NCBI GenBank assembly: GCA_026874595.1
Contig: CM049308.1
Location: 891,001 to 955,000, forward strand
DNA: 64,000 nucleotides
DNA from: Sipunculus nudus
Lineage: Eukaryota > Annelida > Sipuncula > Golfingiida > Sipunculidae
Direction: 5' to 3'
The notes under the pieces are model-generated. The model had not been told where the DNA came from. It saw only the letters and a list, made by a program, of their open reading frames with translations, and searched no databases. Below are positions 50,140 through 64,000 of the stretch, one piece after another. Both the position numbers and the translations under genes were made by a program. Numbering within the stretch: position 1 is the first letter of the stretch; every line of letters starts with the position of its first letter.

Positions 50140-53100
50140 TTTTCACATGTTCTAATACCAACAACCAGGCACACCCTCTCTGTTTTCACATGTTATAATA
50201 CAAACAACCAGGCACACCCTCTCTGTTTTCACATGTTATAATACCAACAACCAGGCACACCCTCTCTGTTTTCACATGTTATAATCCAAACAACCGCACA
50301 CCCTCTCTGTTTTCACATGTTATAATACAAACAACCATGCATACCCTCTCTGTTTTCACATGTTATAATACAAACAACAATGCACACCCTCTCTGTTTTC
50401 ACATGTTCTAATACCAACAACCAGGCACACCCTCTCTGTTTTCACATGTTATAATACAAACAACCAGGCACACCCTCTCTGTTTTCACATGTTATAATAC
50501 AAACAACCAGGCACACCCTCTCTGTTTTCACATGTTCTTATACCAACAACCAGGCACACCCTCTCTGTTTTCACATGTTATAATACCAACAACAATGCAC
50601 ACCCTCTCTGTTTTCACATGTTCTAATACCAACAACAATGCACACCCTCTCTGTTTTCACATGTTCTAATACAAACAACCATGCACACTCTCTCTGTTTT
50701 CACATGTTCTAATACAAACAACCATGCACACCCTCTCTGTTTTCACATGTTCTAATACAAACAACCATGCACACCCTCTTTGTTTTCACATGTTCTATTA
50801 CAAACAACCATGCACACCCTCTCTGTTTTCACATGTTCTAATACCAACAACCATGCACACTCTCTCTGTTTTCACATGTTCTAATACCAACAACCATGCA
50901 CACTTTTCTGTTTTCACATGTTATAATACCAACAACCATGCACACCCTCTCTGTTTTCACATGTTCTAATACAAACAACCATGCACACCCTCTCTGTTTT
51001 CACATGTTATAATACCAACAACCATGCACACCCTCTCTGTTTTCACATGTTATAATACAAACAACCATGCACACCCTCTCTGTTTTCACATGTTTTAATA
51101 CCAACAACCATGCACACCCTCTCTGTTTTCACATGTTCTAATACAAACAACCATGCACACCCTCTCTGTTTTCACATGTCCTAATACAAACAACCATGCA
51201 CACCCTCTCTGTTTTCACATGTTCTAATACCAACAACCATGCACACTCTCTCTGTTTTCACATGTTCTAATACAAACAACCATGCACACCCTCTCTGTTT
51301 TCACATGTTATAATACAAACAATCATGCACACTCTCTCTCTCTTTTCACATGTTATAATACAAACAACTATGCACACTCTCTCTGTTTTCACACGTTCTA
51401 ATACAAACAACCATGCACACCCTCTCTGTTTTCACATGTTATAATACCAACAACAATGCACACCCTCTCTGTTTTCACATGTTCTAATACCAACAACCAG
51501 GCACATACTCTCTGTTTTCACATGTTCTAATACAAACAACCAGGCACACCCTCTCTGTTTTCACATGTTATAATACCAACAACAATGCACACACTCTCTG
51601 TTTTCACATGTTATAATACAAACAATCATGCACACCCTCTCTGTTTTCACATGTTATAATACCAACAACAATGCACACCCTCTCTGTTTTCACATGTTCT
51701 AATACCAATAACCAGGCACACCCTCTCTGTTTTCACATGTTATAATACCAACAACAATGCACACCCTCTCTGTTTTCACATGTTCTAATACCAACAACCA
51801 GGCACACCCTCTCTGTTTTCACATGTTATAATACAAACAACCAGGCACACCCTCTCTGTTTTCACATGTTATAATACCAACAACCAGGCACACCCTCTCT
51901 GTTTTCACATGTTATAATCCAAACAACCGCACACCCTCTCTGTTTTCACATGTTATAATACAAACAACCATGCATACCCTCTCTGTTTTCACATGTTATA
52001 ATACCAACAACCAGGCACACCCTCTCTGTTTTCACATGTTATAATCCAAACAACCGCACACCCTCTCTGTTTTCACATGTTATAATACAAACAACCATGC
52101 ACACCCTCTCTGTTTTCACATGTTCTAATACCAACAACCAGGCACACCCTCTCTGTTTTCACATGTTATAATACAAACAACCAGGCACACCCTCTCTGTT
52201 TTCACATGTTATAATACCAACAACCAGGCACACCCTCTCTGTTTTCACATGTTATAATCCAAACAACCGCACACCCTCTCTGTTTTCACATGTTATAATA
52301 CAAACAACCATGCATACCCTCTCTGTTTTCACATGTTATAATACAAACAACAATGCACACCCTCTCTGTTTTCACATGTTCTAATACCAACAACCAGGCA
52401 CACCCTCTCTGTTTTCACATGTTATAATACAAACAACCAGGCACACCCTCTCTGTTTTCACATGTTATAATACAAACAACCAGGCACACCCTCTCTGTTT
52501 TCACATGTTCTTATACCAACAACCAGGCACACCCTCTCTGTTTTCACATGTTATAATACCAACAACAATGCACACCCTCTCTGTTTTCACATGTTCTAAT
52601 ACCAACAACAATGCACACCCTCTCTGTTTTCACATGTTCTAATACAAACAACCATGCACACTCTCTCTGTTTTCACATGTTCTAATACAAACAACCATGC
52701 ACACCCTCTCTGTTTTCACATGTTCTAATACAAACAACCATGCACACCCTCTTTGTTTTCACATGTTCTAATACAAACAACCATGCACACCCTCTCTGTT
52801 TTCACATGTTCTAATACCAACAACCATGCACACTCTCTCTGTTTTCACATGTTCTAATACCAACAACCATGCACACTTTTCTGTTTTCACATGTTATAAT
52901 ACCAACAACCATGCACACCCTCTCTGTTTTCACATGTTCTAATACAAACAACCATGCACACCCTCTCTGTTTTCACATGTTATAATACCAACAACCATGC
53001 ACACCCTCTCTGTTTTCACATGTTATAATACAAACAACCATGCACACCCTCTCTGTTTTCACATGTTTTAATACCAACAACCATGCACACCCTCTCTGTT

Positions 53101-56100
53101 TTCACATGTTCTAATACAAACAACCATGCACACCCTCTCTGTTTTCACATGTCCTAATACAAACAACCATGCACACCCTCTCTGTTTTCACATGTTCTAA
53201 TACCAACAACCATGCACACTCTCTCTGTTTTCATATGTTCTAATACAAACAACCATGCACACCCTCTCTGTTTTCACATGTTATAATACAAACAATCATG
53301 CACACTCTCTCTCTCTTTTCACATGTTATAATACAAACAACTATGCACACTCTCTCTGTTTTCACACGTTCTAATACAAACAACCATGCACACCCTCTCT
53401 GTTTTCACATGTTATAATACCAACAACAATGCACACCCTCTCTGTTTTCACATGTTCTAATACCAACAACCAGGCACACCCTCTCTGTTTTCACATGTTC
53501 TAATACAAACAACCAGGCACACCCTCTCTGTTTTCACATGTTATAATACCAACAACAATGCACACACTCTCTGTTTTCACATGTTCTAATACCAACAACC
53601 AGGCACACCCTCTCTGTTTTCACATGTTATAATACAAACAACCAGGCACACCCTCTCTGTTTTCACATGTTCTTATACCAACAACCAGGCACACCCTCTC
53701 TGTTTTCACATGTTATAATACCAACAACAATGCACACCCTCTCTGTTTTCACATGTTCTAATACCAACAACAATGCACACCCTCTCTGTTTTCACATGTT
53801 CTAATACAAACAACCATGCACACTCTCTCTGTTTTCACATGTTCTAATACAAACAACCATGCACACCCTCTCTGTTTTCACATGTTCTAATACAAACAAC
53901 CATGCACACCCTCTTTGTTTTCACATGTTCTATTACAAACAACCATGCACACCCTCTCTGTTTTCACATGTTCTAATACCAACAACCATGCACACTCTCT
54001 CTGTTTTCACATGTTCTAATACCAACAACCATGCACACTTTTCTGTTTTCACATGTTATAATACCAACAACCATGCACACCCTCTCTGTTTTCACATGTT
54101 CTAATACAAACAACCATGCACACCCTCTCTGTTTTCACATGTTATAATACCAACAACCATGCACACCCTCTCTGTTTTCACATGTTATAATACAAACAAC
54201 CATGCACACCCTCTCTGTTTTCACATGTTTTAATACCAACAACCATGCACACCCTCTCTGTTTTCACATGTTCTAATACAAACAACCATGCACACCCTCT
54301 CTGTTTTCACATGTCCTAATACAAACAACCATGCACACCCTCTCTGTTTTCACATGTTCTAATACCAACAACCATGCACACTCTCTCTGTTTTCACATGT
54401 TCTAATACAAACAACCATGCACACCCTCTCTGTTTTCACATGTTATAATACAAACAATCATGCACACTCTCTCTCTCTTTTCACATGTTATAATACAAAC
54501 AACTATGCACACTCTCTCTGTTTTCACACGTTCTAATACAAACAACTATGCACACCCTCTCTGTTTTCACATGTTATAATACCAACAACAATGCACACCC
54601 TCTCTGTTTTCACATGTTCTAATACCAACAACCAGGCACATACTCTCTGTTTTCACATGTTCTAATACAAACAACCAGGCACACCCTCTCTGTTTTCACA
54701 TGTTATAATACCAACAACAATGCACACACTCTCTGTTTTCACATGTTATAATACAAACAATCATGCACACCCTCTCTGTTTTCACATGTTATAATACCAA
54801 CAACAATGCACACCCTCTCTGTTTTCACATGTTCTAATACCAACAACAATGCACACCCTCTCTGTTTTCACATGTTCTAATACAAACAACCATGCACACT
54901 CTCTCTGTTTTCACATGTTCTAATACAAACAACCATGCACACCCTCTCTGTTTTCACATGTTCTAATACAAACAACCATGCACACCCTCTTTGTTTTCAC
55001 ATGTTCTAATACAAACAACCATGCACACCCTCTCTGTTTTCACATGTTCTAATACCAACAACCATGCACACTCTCTCTGTTTTCACATGTTCTAATACCA
55101 ACAACCATGCACACTTTTCTGTTTTCACATGTTATAATACCAACAACCATGCACACCCTCTCTGTTTTCACATGTTCTAATACAAACAACCATGCACACC
55201 CTCTCTGTTTTCACATGTTATAATACCAACAACCATGCACACCCTCTCTGTTTTCACATGTTATAATACAAACAACCATGCACACCCTCTCTGTTTTCAC
55301 ATGTTTTAATACCAACAACCATGCACACCCTCTCTGTTTTCACATGTTCTAATACAAACAACCATGCACACCCTCTCTGTTTTCACATGTTCTAATACCA
55401 ACAACAATGCACACCCTCTCTGTTTTCACATGTTCTAATACCAACAACCAGGCACACCCTCTCTGTTTTCACATGTTATAATACAAACAACCAGGCACAC
55501 CCTCTCTGTTTTCACATGTTATAATACCAACAACCAGGCACACCCTCTCTGTTTTCACATGTTATAATCCAAACAACCGCACACCCTCTCTGTTTTCACA
55601 TGTTATAATACAAACAACCATGCATACCCTCTCTGTTTTCACATGTTATAATACAAACAACAATGCACACCCTCTCTGTTTTCACATGTTCTAATACCAA
55701 CAACCAGGCACACCCTCTCTGTTTTCACATGTTATAATACAAACAACCAGGCACACCCTCTCTGTTTTCACATGTTATAATACAAACAACCAGGCACACC
55801 CTCTCTGTTTTCACATGTTCTTATACCAACAACCAGGCACACCCTCTCTGTTTTCACATGTTATAATACCAACAACAATGCACACCCTCTCTGTTTTCAC
55901 ATGTTCTAATACCAACAACAATGCACACCCTCTCTGTTTTCACATGTTCTAATACAAACAACCATGCACACTCTCTCTGTTTTCACATGTTCTAATACAA
56001 ACAACCATGCACACCCTCTCTGTTTTCACATGTTCTAATACAAACAACCATGCACACCCTCTTTGTTTTCACATGTTCTATTACAAACAACCATGCACAC

Positions 56101-59100
56101 CCTCTCTGTTTTCACATGTTCTAATACCAACAACCATGCACACTCTCTCTGTTTTCACATGTTCTAATACCAACAACCATGCACACTTTTCTGTTTTCAC
56201 ATGTTATAATACCAACAACCATGCACACCCTCTCTGTTTTCACATGTTCTAATACAAACAACCATGCACACCCTCTCTGTTTTCACATGTTATAATACCA
56301 ACAACCATGCACACCCTCTCTGTTTTCACATGTTATAATACAAACAACCATGCACACCCTCTCTGTTTTCACATGTTTTAATACCAACAACCATGCACAC
56401 CCTCTCTGTTTTCACATGTTCTAATACAAACAACCATGCACACCCTCTCTGTTTTCACATGTCCTAATACAAACAACCATGCACACCCTCTCTGTTTTCA
56501 CATGTTCTAATACCAACAACCATGCACACTCTCTCTGTTTTCACATGTTCTAATACAAACAACCATGCACACCCTCTCTGTTTTCACATGTTATAATACA
56601 AACAATCATGCACACTCTCTCTCTCTTTTCACATGTTATAATACAAACAACTATGCACACTCTCTCTGTTTTCACACGTTCTAATACAAACAACCATGCA
56701 CACCCTCTCTGTTTTCACATGTTATAATACCAACAACAATACACACTCTCTGTTTTCACATGTTCTAATACCAACAACCAGGCACATACTCTCTGTTTTC
56801 ACATGTTCTAATACAAACAACCAGGCACACCCTCTCTGTTTTCACATGTTATAATACCAACAACAATGCACACACTCTCTGTTTTCACATGTTATAATAC
56901 AAACAATCATGCACACCCTCTCTGTTTTCACATGTTATAATACCAACAACAATGCACACCCTCTCTGTTTTCACATGTTCTAATACCAATAACCAGGCAC
57001 ACCCTCTCTGTTTTCACATGTTATAATACCAACAACAATGCACACCCTCTCTGTTTTCACATGTTCTAATACCAACAACCAGGCACACCCTCTCTGTTTT
57101 CACATGTTATAATACAAACAACCAGGCACACCCTCTCTGTTTTCACATGTTATAATACCAACAACCAGGCACACCCTCTCTGTTTTCACATGTTATAATC
57201 CAAACAACCGCACACCCTCTCTGTTTTCACATGTTATAATACAAACAACCATGCATACCCTCTCTGTTTTCACATGTTATAATACCAACAACCAGGCACA
57301 CCCTCTCTGTTTTCACATGTTATAATCCAAACAACCGCACACCCTCTCTGTTTTCACATGTTATAATACAAACAACCATGCACACCCTCTCTGTTTTCAC
57401 ATGTTCTAATACCAACAACCAGGCACACCCTCTCTGTTTTCACATGTTATAATACAAACAACCAGGCACACCCTCTCTGTTTTCACATGTTATAATACCA
57501 ACAACCAGGCACACCCTCTCTGTTTTCACATGTTATAATCCAAACAACCGCACACCCTCTCTGTTTTCACATGTTATAATACAAACAACCATGCATACCC
57601 TCTCTGTTTTCACATGTTATAATACAAACAACAATGCACACCCTCTCTGTTTTCACATGTTCTAATACCAACAACCAGGCACACCCTCTCTGTTTTCACA
57701 TGTTATAATACAAACAACCAGGCACACCCTCTCTGTTTTCACATGTTATAATACAAACAACCAGGCACACCCTCTCTGTTTTCACATGTTCTTATACCAA
57801 CAACCAGGCACACCCTCTCTGTTTTCACATGTTATAATACCAACAACAATGCACACCCTCTCTGTTTTCACATGTTCTAATACCAACAACAATGCACACC
57901 CTCTCTGTTTTCACATGTTCTAATACAAACAACCATGCACACTCTCTCTGTTTTCACATGTTCTAATACAAACAACCATGCACACCCTCTCTGTTTTCAC
58001 ATGTTCTAATACAAACAACCATGCACACCCTCTTTGTTTTCACATGTTCTAATACAAACAACCATGCACACCCTCTCTGTTTTCACATGTTCTAATACCA
58101 ACAACCATGCACACTCTCTCTGTTTTCACATGTTCTAATACCAACAACCATGCACACTTTTCTGTTTTCACATGTTATAATACCAACAACCATGCACACC
58201 CTCTCTGTTTTCACATGTTCTAATACAAACAACCATGCACACCCTCTCTGTTTTCACATGTTATAATACCAACAACCATGCACACCCTCTCTGTTTTCAC
58301 ATGTTATAATACAAACAACCATGCACACCCTCTCTGTTTTCACATGTTTTAATACCAACAACCATGCACACCCTCTCTGTTTTCACATGTTCTAATACAA
58401 ACAACCATGCACACCCTCTCTGTTTTCACATGTCCTAATACAAACAACCATGCACACCCTCTCTGTTTTCACATGTTCTAATACCAACAACCATGCACAC
58501 TCTCTCTGTTTTCATATGTTCTAATACAAACAACCATGCACACCCTCTCTGTTTTCACATGTTATAATACAAACAATCATGCACACTCTCTCTCTCTTTT
58601 CACATGTTATAATACAAACAACTATGCACACTCTCTCTGTTTTCACACGTTCTAATACAAACAACCATGCACACCCTCTCTGTTTTCACATGTTATAATA
58701 CCAACAACAATGCACACCCTCTCTGTTTTCACATGTTCTAATACCAACAACCAGGCACACCCTCTCTGTTTTCACATGTTCTAATACAAACAACCAGGCA
58801 CACCCTCTCTGTTTTCACATGTTATAATACCAACAACAATGCACACACTCTCTGTTTTCACATGTTCTAATACCAACAACCAGGCACACCCTCTCTGTTT
58901 TCACATGTTATAATACAAACAACCAGGCACACCCTCTCTGTTTTCACATGTTATAATACAAACAACCAGGCACACCCTCTCTGTTTTCACATGTTCTTAT
59001 ACCAACAACCAGGCACACCCTCTCTGTTTTCACATGTTATAATACCAACAACAATGCACACCCTCTCTGTTTTCACATGTTCTAATACCAACAACAATGC

Positions 59101-60700
59101 ACACCCTCTCTGTTTTCACATGTTCTAATACAAACAACCATGCACACTCTCTCTGTTTTCACATGTTCTAATACAAACAACCATGCACACCCTCTCTGTT
59201 TTCACATGTTCTAATACAAACAACCATGCACACCCTCTTTGTTTTCACATGTTCTATTACAAACAACCATGCACACCCTCTCTGTTTTCACATGTTCTAA
59301 TACCAACAACCATGCACACTCTCTCTGTTTTCACATGTTCTAATACCAACAACCATGCACACTTTTCTGTTTTCACATGTTATAATACCAACAACCATGC
59401 ACACCCTCTCTGTTTTCACATGTTCTAATACAAACAACCATGCACACCCTCTCTGTTTTCACATGTTATAATACCAACAACCATGCACACCCTCTCTGTT
59501 TTCACATGTTATAATACAAACAACCATGCACACCCTCTCTGTTTTCACATGTTTTAATACCAACAACCATGCACACCCTCTCTGTTTTCACATGTTCTAA
59601 TACAAACAACCATGCACACCCTCTCTGTTTTCACATGTCCTAATACAAACAACCATGCACACCCTCTCTGTTTTCACATGTTCTAATACCAACAACCATG
59701 CACACTCTCTCTGTTTTCACATGTTCTAATACAAACAACCATGCACACCCTCTCTGTTTTCACATGTTATAATACAAACAATCATGCACACTCTCTCTCT
59801 CTTTTCACATGTTATAATACAAACAACTATGCACACTCTCTCTGTTTTCACACGTTCTAATACAAACAACTATGCACACCCTCTCTGTTTTCACATGTTA
59901 TAATACCAACAACAATGCACACCCTCTCTGTTTTCACATGTTCTAATACCAACAACCAGGCACATACTCTCTGTTTTCACATGTTCTAATACAAACAACC
60001 AGGCACACCCTCTCTGTTTTCACATGTTATAATACCAACAACAATGCACACACTCTCTGTTTTCACATGTTATAATACAAACAATCATGCACACCCTCTC
60101 TGTTTTCACATGTTATAATACCAACAACAATGCACACCCTCTCTGTTTTCACATGTTCTAATACCAACAACAATGCACACCCTCTCTGTTTTCACATGTT
60201 CTAATACAAACAACCATGCACACTCTCTCTGTTTTCACATGTTCTAATACAAACAACCATGCACACCCTCTCTGTTTTCACATGTTCTAATACAAACAAC
60301 CATGCACACCCTCTTTGTTTTCACATGTTCTAATACAAACAACCATGCACACCCTCTCTGTTTTCACATGTTCTAATACCAACAACCATGCACACTCTCT
60401 CTGTTTTCACATGTTCTAATACCAACAACCATGCACACTTTTCTGTTTTCACATGTTATAATACCAACAACCATGCACACCCTCTCTGTTTTCACATGTT
60501 CTAATACAAACAACCATGCACACCCTCTCTGTTTTCACATGTTATAATACCAACAACCATGCACACCCTCTCTGTTTTCACATGTTATAATACAAACAAC
60601 CATGCACACCCTCTCTGTTTTCACATGTTTTAATACCAACAACCATGCACACCCTCTCTGTTTTCACATGTTCTAATACAAACAACCATGCACACCCTCT
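50140..60700. repeat. 5.28-kb tandem higher-order repeat, two copies
   Basis: Copy 1 is about 50.14-55.37 kb and copy 2 about 55.42-60.70 kb. Private markers support it: CCAATAACCAGG (51709, 56989) and TTCATATGTTC (53232, 58513), both near 5281 bp apart. The offset grows to about 5324-5334 bp after 53.6/58.9 kb, where one copy gained or lost a single 43-bp unit. Confidence 0.9.
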
Positions 60701-63700
60701 CTGTTTTCACATGTCCTAATACAAACAACCATGCACACCCTCTCTGTTTTCACATGTTCTAATACCAACAACCATGCACACTCTCTCTGTTTTCACATGT
60801 TCTAATACAAACAACCATGCACACCCTCTCTGTTTTCACATGTTATAATACAAACAATCATGCACACTCTCTCTCTCTTTTCACATGTTATAATACAAAC
60901 AACTATGCACACTCTCTCTGTTTTCACACGTTCTAATACAAACAACCATGCACACCCTCTCTGTTTTCACATGTTATAATACCAACAACAATGCACACCC
61001 TCTCTGTTTTCACATGTTCTAATACCAACAACCAGGCACACCCTCTCTGTTTTCACATGTTCTAATACAAACAACCAGGCACACCCTCTCTGTTTTCACA
61101 TGTTATAATACCAACAACAATGCACACACTCTCTGTTTTCACATGTTATAATACAAACAATCATGCACACCCTCTCTGTTTTCACATGTTATAATACCAA
61201 CAACAATGCACACCCTCTCTGTTTTCACATGTTCTAATACCAACAACCAGGCACACCCTCTCTGTTTTCACATGTTATAATACCAACAACAATGCACACC
61301 CTCTCTGTTTTCACATGTTCTAATACCAACAACCAGGCACACCCTCTCTGTTTTCACATGTTATAATACAAACAACCAGGCACACCCTCTCTGTTTTCAC
61401 ATGTTATAATACCAACAACCAGGCACACCCTCTCTGTTTTCACATGTTATAATCCAAACAACCGCACACCCTCTCTGTTTTCACATGTTATAATACAAAC
61501 AACCATGCATACCCTCTCTGTTTTCACATGTTATAATACAAACAACAATGCACACCCTCTCTGTTTTCACATGTTCTAATACCAACAACCAGGCACACCC
61601 TCTCTGTTTTCACATGTTATAATACAAACAACCAGGCACACCCTCTCTGTTTTCACATGTTATAATACAAACAACCAGGCACACCCTCTCTGTTTTCACA
61701 TGTTCTTATACCAACAACCAGGCACACCCTCTCTGTTTTCACATGTTATAATACCAACAACAATGCACACCCTCTCTGTTTTCACATGTTCTAATACCAA
61801 CAACAATGCACACCCTCTCTGTTTTCACATGTTCTAATACAAACAACCATGCACACTCTCTCTGTTTTCACATGTTCTAATACAAACAACCATGCACACC
61901 CTCTCTGTTTTCACATGTTCTAATACCAACAACCAGGCACACCCTCTCTGTTTTCACATGTTATAATACAAACAACCAGGCACACCCTCTCTGTTTTCAC
62001 ATGTTATAATACAAACAACCAGGCACACCCTCTCTGTTTTCACATGTTCTTATACCAACAACCAGGCACACCCTCTCTGTTTTCACATGTTATAATACCA
62101 ACAACAATGCACACCCTCTCTGTTTTCACATGTTCTAATACCAACAACAATGCACACCCTCTCTGTTTTCACATGTTCTAATACAAACAACCATGCACAC
62201 TCTCTCTGTTTTCACATGTTCTAATACAAACAACCATGCACACCCTCTCTGTTTTCACATGTTCTAATACAAACAACCATGCACACCCTCTTTGTTTTCA
62301 CATGTTCTAATACAAACAACCATGCACACCCTCTCTGTTTTCACATGTTCTAATACCAACAACCATGCACACTCTCTCTGTTTTCACATGTTCTAATACC
62401 AACAACCATGCACACTTTTCTGTTTTCACATGTTATAATACCAACAACCATGCACACTCTCTCTGTTTTCACATGTTCTAATACCAACAACCATGCACAC
62501 CCTCCCTGTATCACATGTTTTAATACAAACAACCATGCACACCCTCTCTGTTTTCACATGTTTTAATACCAGCAACCATGCACACCCTCTCTGTTTTCAC
62601 ATGTTCTAATACAAACAACCATGCACACTCTCTCTGTTTTCACATGTTCTAATACAAACAACCATGCACACCCTCTCTGTTTTCACATGTCCTAATACAA
62701 ACAACCATGCACACCCTCTCTGTTTTCACATGTTCTAATACCAACAACCATGCACACTCTCTGTTTTCACATGTTCTAATACAAACAACCATGCACACCC
62801 TCTCTGTTTTCACATGTTATAATACAAACAATCATGCACACCCTCTCTGTTTTCACATGTCCTAATACAAACAACCATGCACACCCTCTCTGTTTTCACA
62901 TGTTCTAATACCAACAACCATGCACACTCTCTCTGTTTTCACATGTTCTAATACAAACAACCATGCACACCCTCTCTGTTTTCACATGTTATAATACAAG
63001 CAATCATGCACACTCTCTCTCTCTTTTCACATGTTATAATACAAACAACTATGCACACTCTCTCTGTTTTCACACGTTCTAATACAAACAACCATGCACA
63101 CCCTCTCTGTTTTCACATGTTATAATACCAACAACCATGCACACCCTCTCTGTTTTCACATGTTCTAATACAAACAACCATGCACACCCTCTCTGTTTTC
63201 ACATGTTATAATACCAACAACCATGCACACCCTCTCTGTTTTCACATGTTATAATACAAACAACCATGCACACCCTCTCTGTTTTCACATGTTATAATAC
63301 CAACAACCATGCACACTCTCTCTGTTTTCACATGTTATAATACAAACAACCATGCACACCCTCTCTGTTTTCACATGTTCTAATACAAACAACCATGCAC
63401 ACCCTCTCTGTTTTCACATGTTATAATACAAACAACCATGCACACCCTCTCTGTTTTCACATGTTCTAATACAAACAACCATGCACACCCTCTCTGTTTT
63501 CACATGTTATAATACCAACAACCATGCACACCCTCTCTGTTTTCACATGTTATAATACAAACAACCATGCACACCCTCTCTGTTTTCACATGTTTTAATA
63601 CCAACAACCATGCACACCCTCTCTGTTTTCACATGTTCTAATACAAACAACCATGCACACCCTCTCTGTTTTCACATGTCCTAATACAAACAACCATGCA

Positions 63701-64000
63701 CACCCTCTCTGTTTTCACATGTTCTAATACCAACAACCATGCACACTCTCTCTGTTTTCACATGTTCTAATACAAACAACCATGCACACCCTCTCTGTTT
63801 TCACATGTTATAATACCAACAACCATGCACACTCTCTCTGTTTTCACATGTTTTAATACCAGCAACCATGCACACCCTCTCTGTTTTCACATGTTCTAAT
63901 ACAAACAACCATGCACACTCTCTCTGTTTTCACATGTTCTAATACAAACAACCATGCACACCCTCTCTGTTTTCACATGTCCTAATACAAACAACCATGC

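Larger units (their letters stand above)
31192..64000. repeat. 43-bp satellite array, about 760 copies, truncated by the window
   Basis: The unit reads TCTAATACAAACAACCATGC ACACCCTCTCTGTTTTCACA TGT. Variation is concentrated at a few sites: TCTAATAC/TATAATAC/TTTAATAC/TCCTAATAC, ACAAAC/ACCAAC, CCATG/CCAGG/CAATG, and ACCCTC/ACTCTC. Rarer forms include TCCAAACAACCGCAC (short), CACTCTCTCTCTCTTTT (long), CACTTTTCTG and CACACGTTC. The consensus has 14 C and 3 G on the plus strand. Three units (129 bp) translate to a 43-residue periodic peptide in some frames, giving many short open frames of up to 97 codons that are broken by TAA; these are not genes. The array continues beyond 64000. Confidence 0.98.

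Noticed and set aside
31382-62532. Many open frames of 60-97 codons repeating MHTLSVFTCSNTNN- or VKTERVCMVVGI-like peptides
   Set aside because: They arise because three 43-bp units make 129 bp, a multiple of three, and some frames lack stops for a few units. They stop at TAA variants, occur on both strands and have no start or splice context.

Overview
The window is eukaryotic, AT-rich and dominated by repeats. The mix of short hairpin-ended elements with internal tandem repeats, GACGGACA-type microsatellites and long minisatellites resembles bivalve mollusc genomes; this is an inference from repeat style, not a species identification. There is no prokaryotic-style gene, no rRNA and no convincing tRNA. 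The longest open frame is only 118 codons.

One real gene can be reconstructed: four internal exons of an equilibrative nucleoside transporter (ENT, SLC29 family) on the minus strand. In transcript order they are a 25-bp microexon (16152-16128), the central-loop exon (12570-12437), the TM7 exon (8543-8435) and the TM8 exon (593-508). All have consensus splice sites, the reading frame closes across every junction, and together they give 118 in-frame codons. Earlier exons (TM1-TM6) should lie to the right of the window and later ones (TM9-TM11) to the left, so most of the window is probably intron of this gene, provided the missing exons are really there.

Layout. 1-203: 51-bp tandem repeat. 508-593: TM8 exon. 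569-1619 and 6787-7540: a 52-bp tandem array derived from the TM8 exon's own 3' splice site and first codons, split by a 5.2-kb hairpin-ended rolling-circle-like element (1620-6786) that itself carries a 2.0-kb TIR transposon (1691-3699). 8435-8543: TM7 exon. 8586-8965: 45-bp repeat. 9116-10865: a second TIR transposon. 10951-12075: short rolling-circle-like element. 12437-12570: loop exon. 13061-15087: a different hairpin-ended element with a 288-bp tandem repeat. 15466-15741: 26-bp repeat. 16128-16152: microexon. 16415-30317: a nest of hairpin-ended elements inserted into one another, in which flanking sequence lets several left and right halves be matched. 31192-64000: about 760 copies of a 43-bp satellite with multi-kilobase higher-order duplications, running off the window.

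The most notable signals are the exon-derived 52-bp satellite (about 34 decoy splice acceptors in front of a real exon), the dated series of nested insertions with empty sites visible inside the window, a shared end architecture in three otherwise unrelated element families, and the higher-order structure of the 43-bp array.
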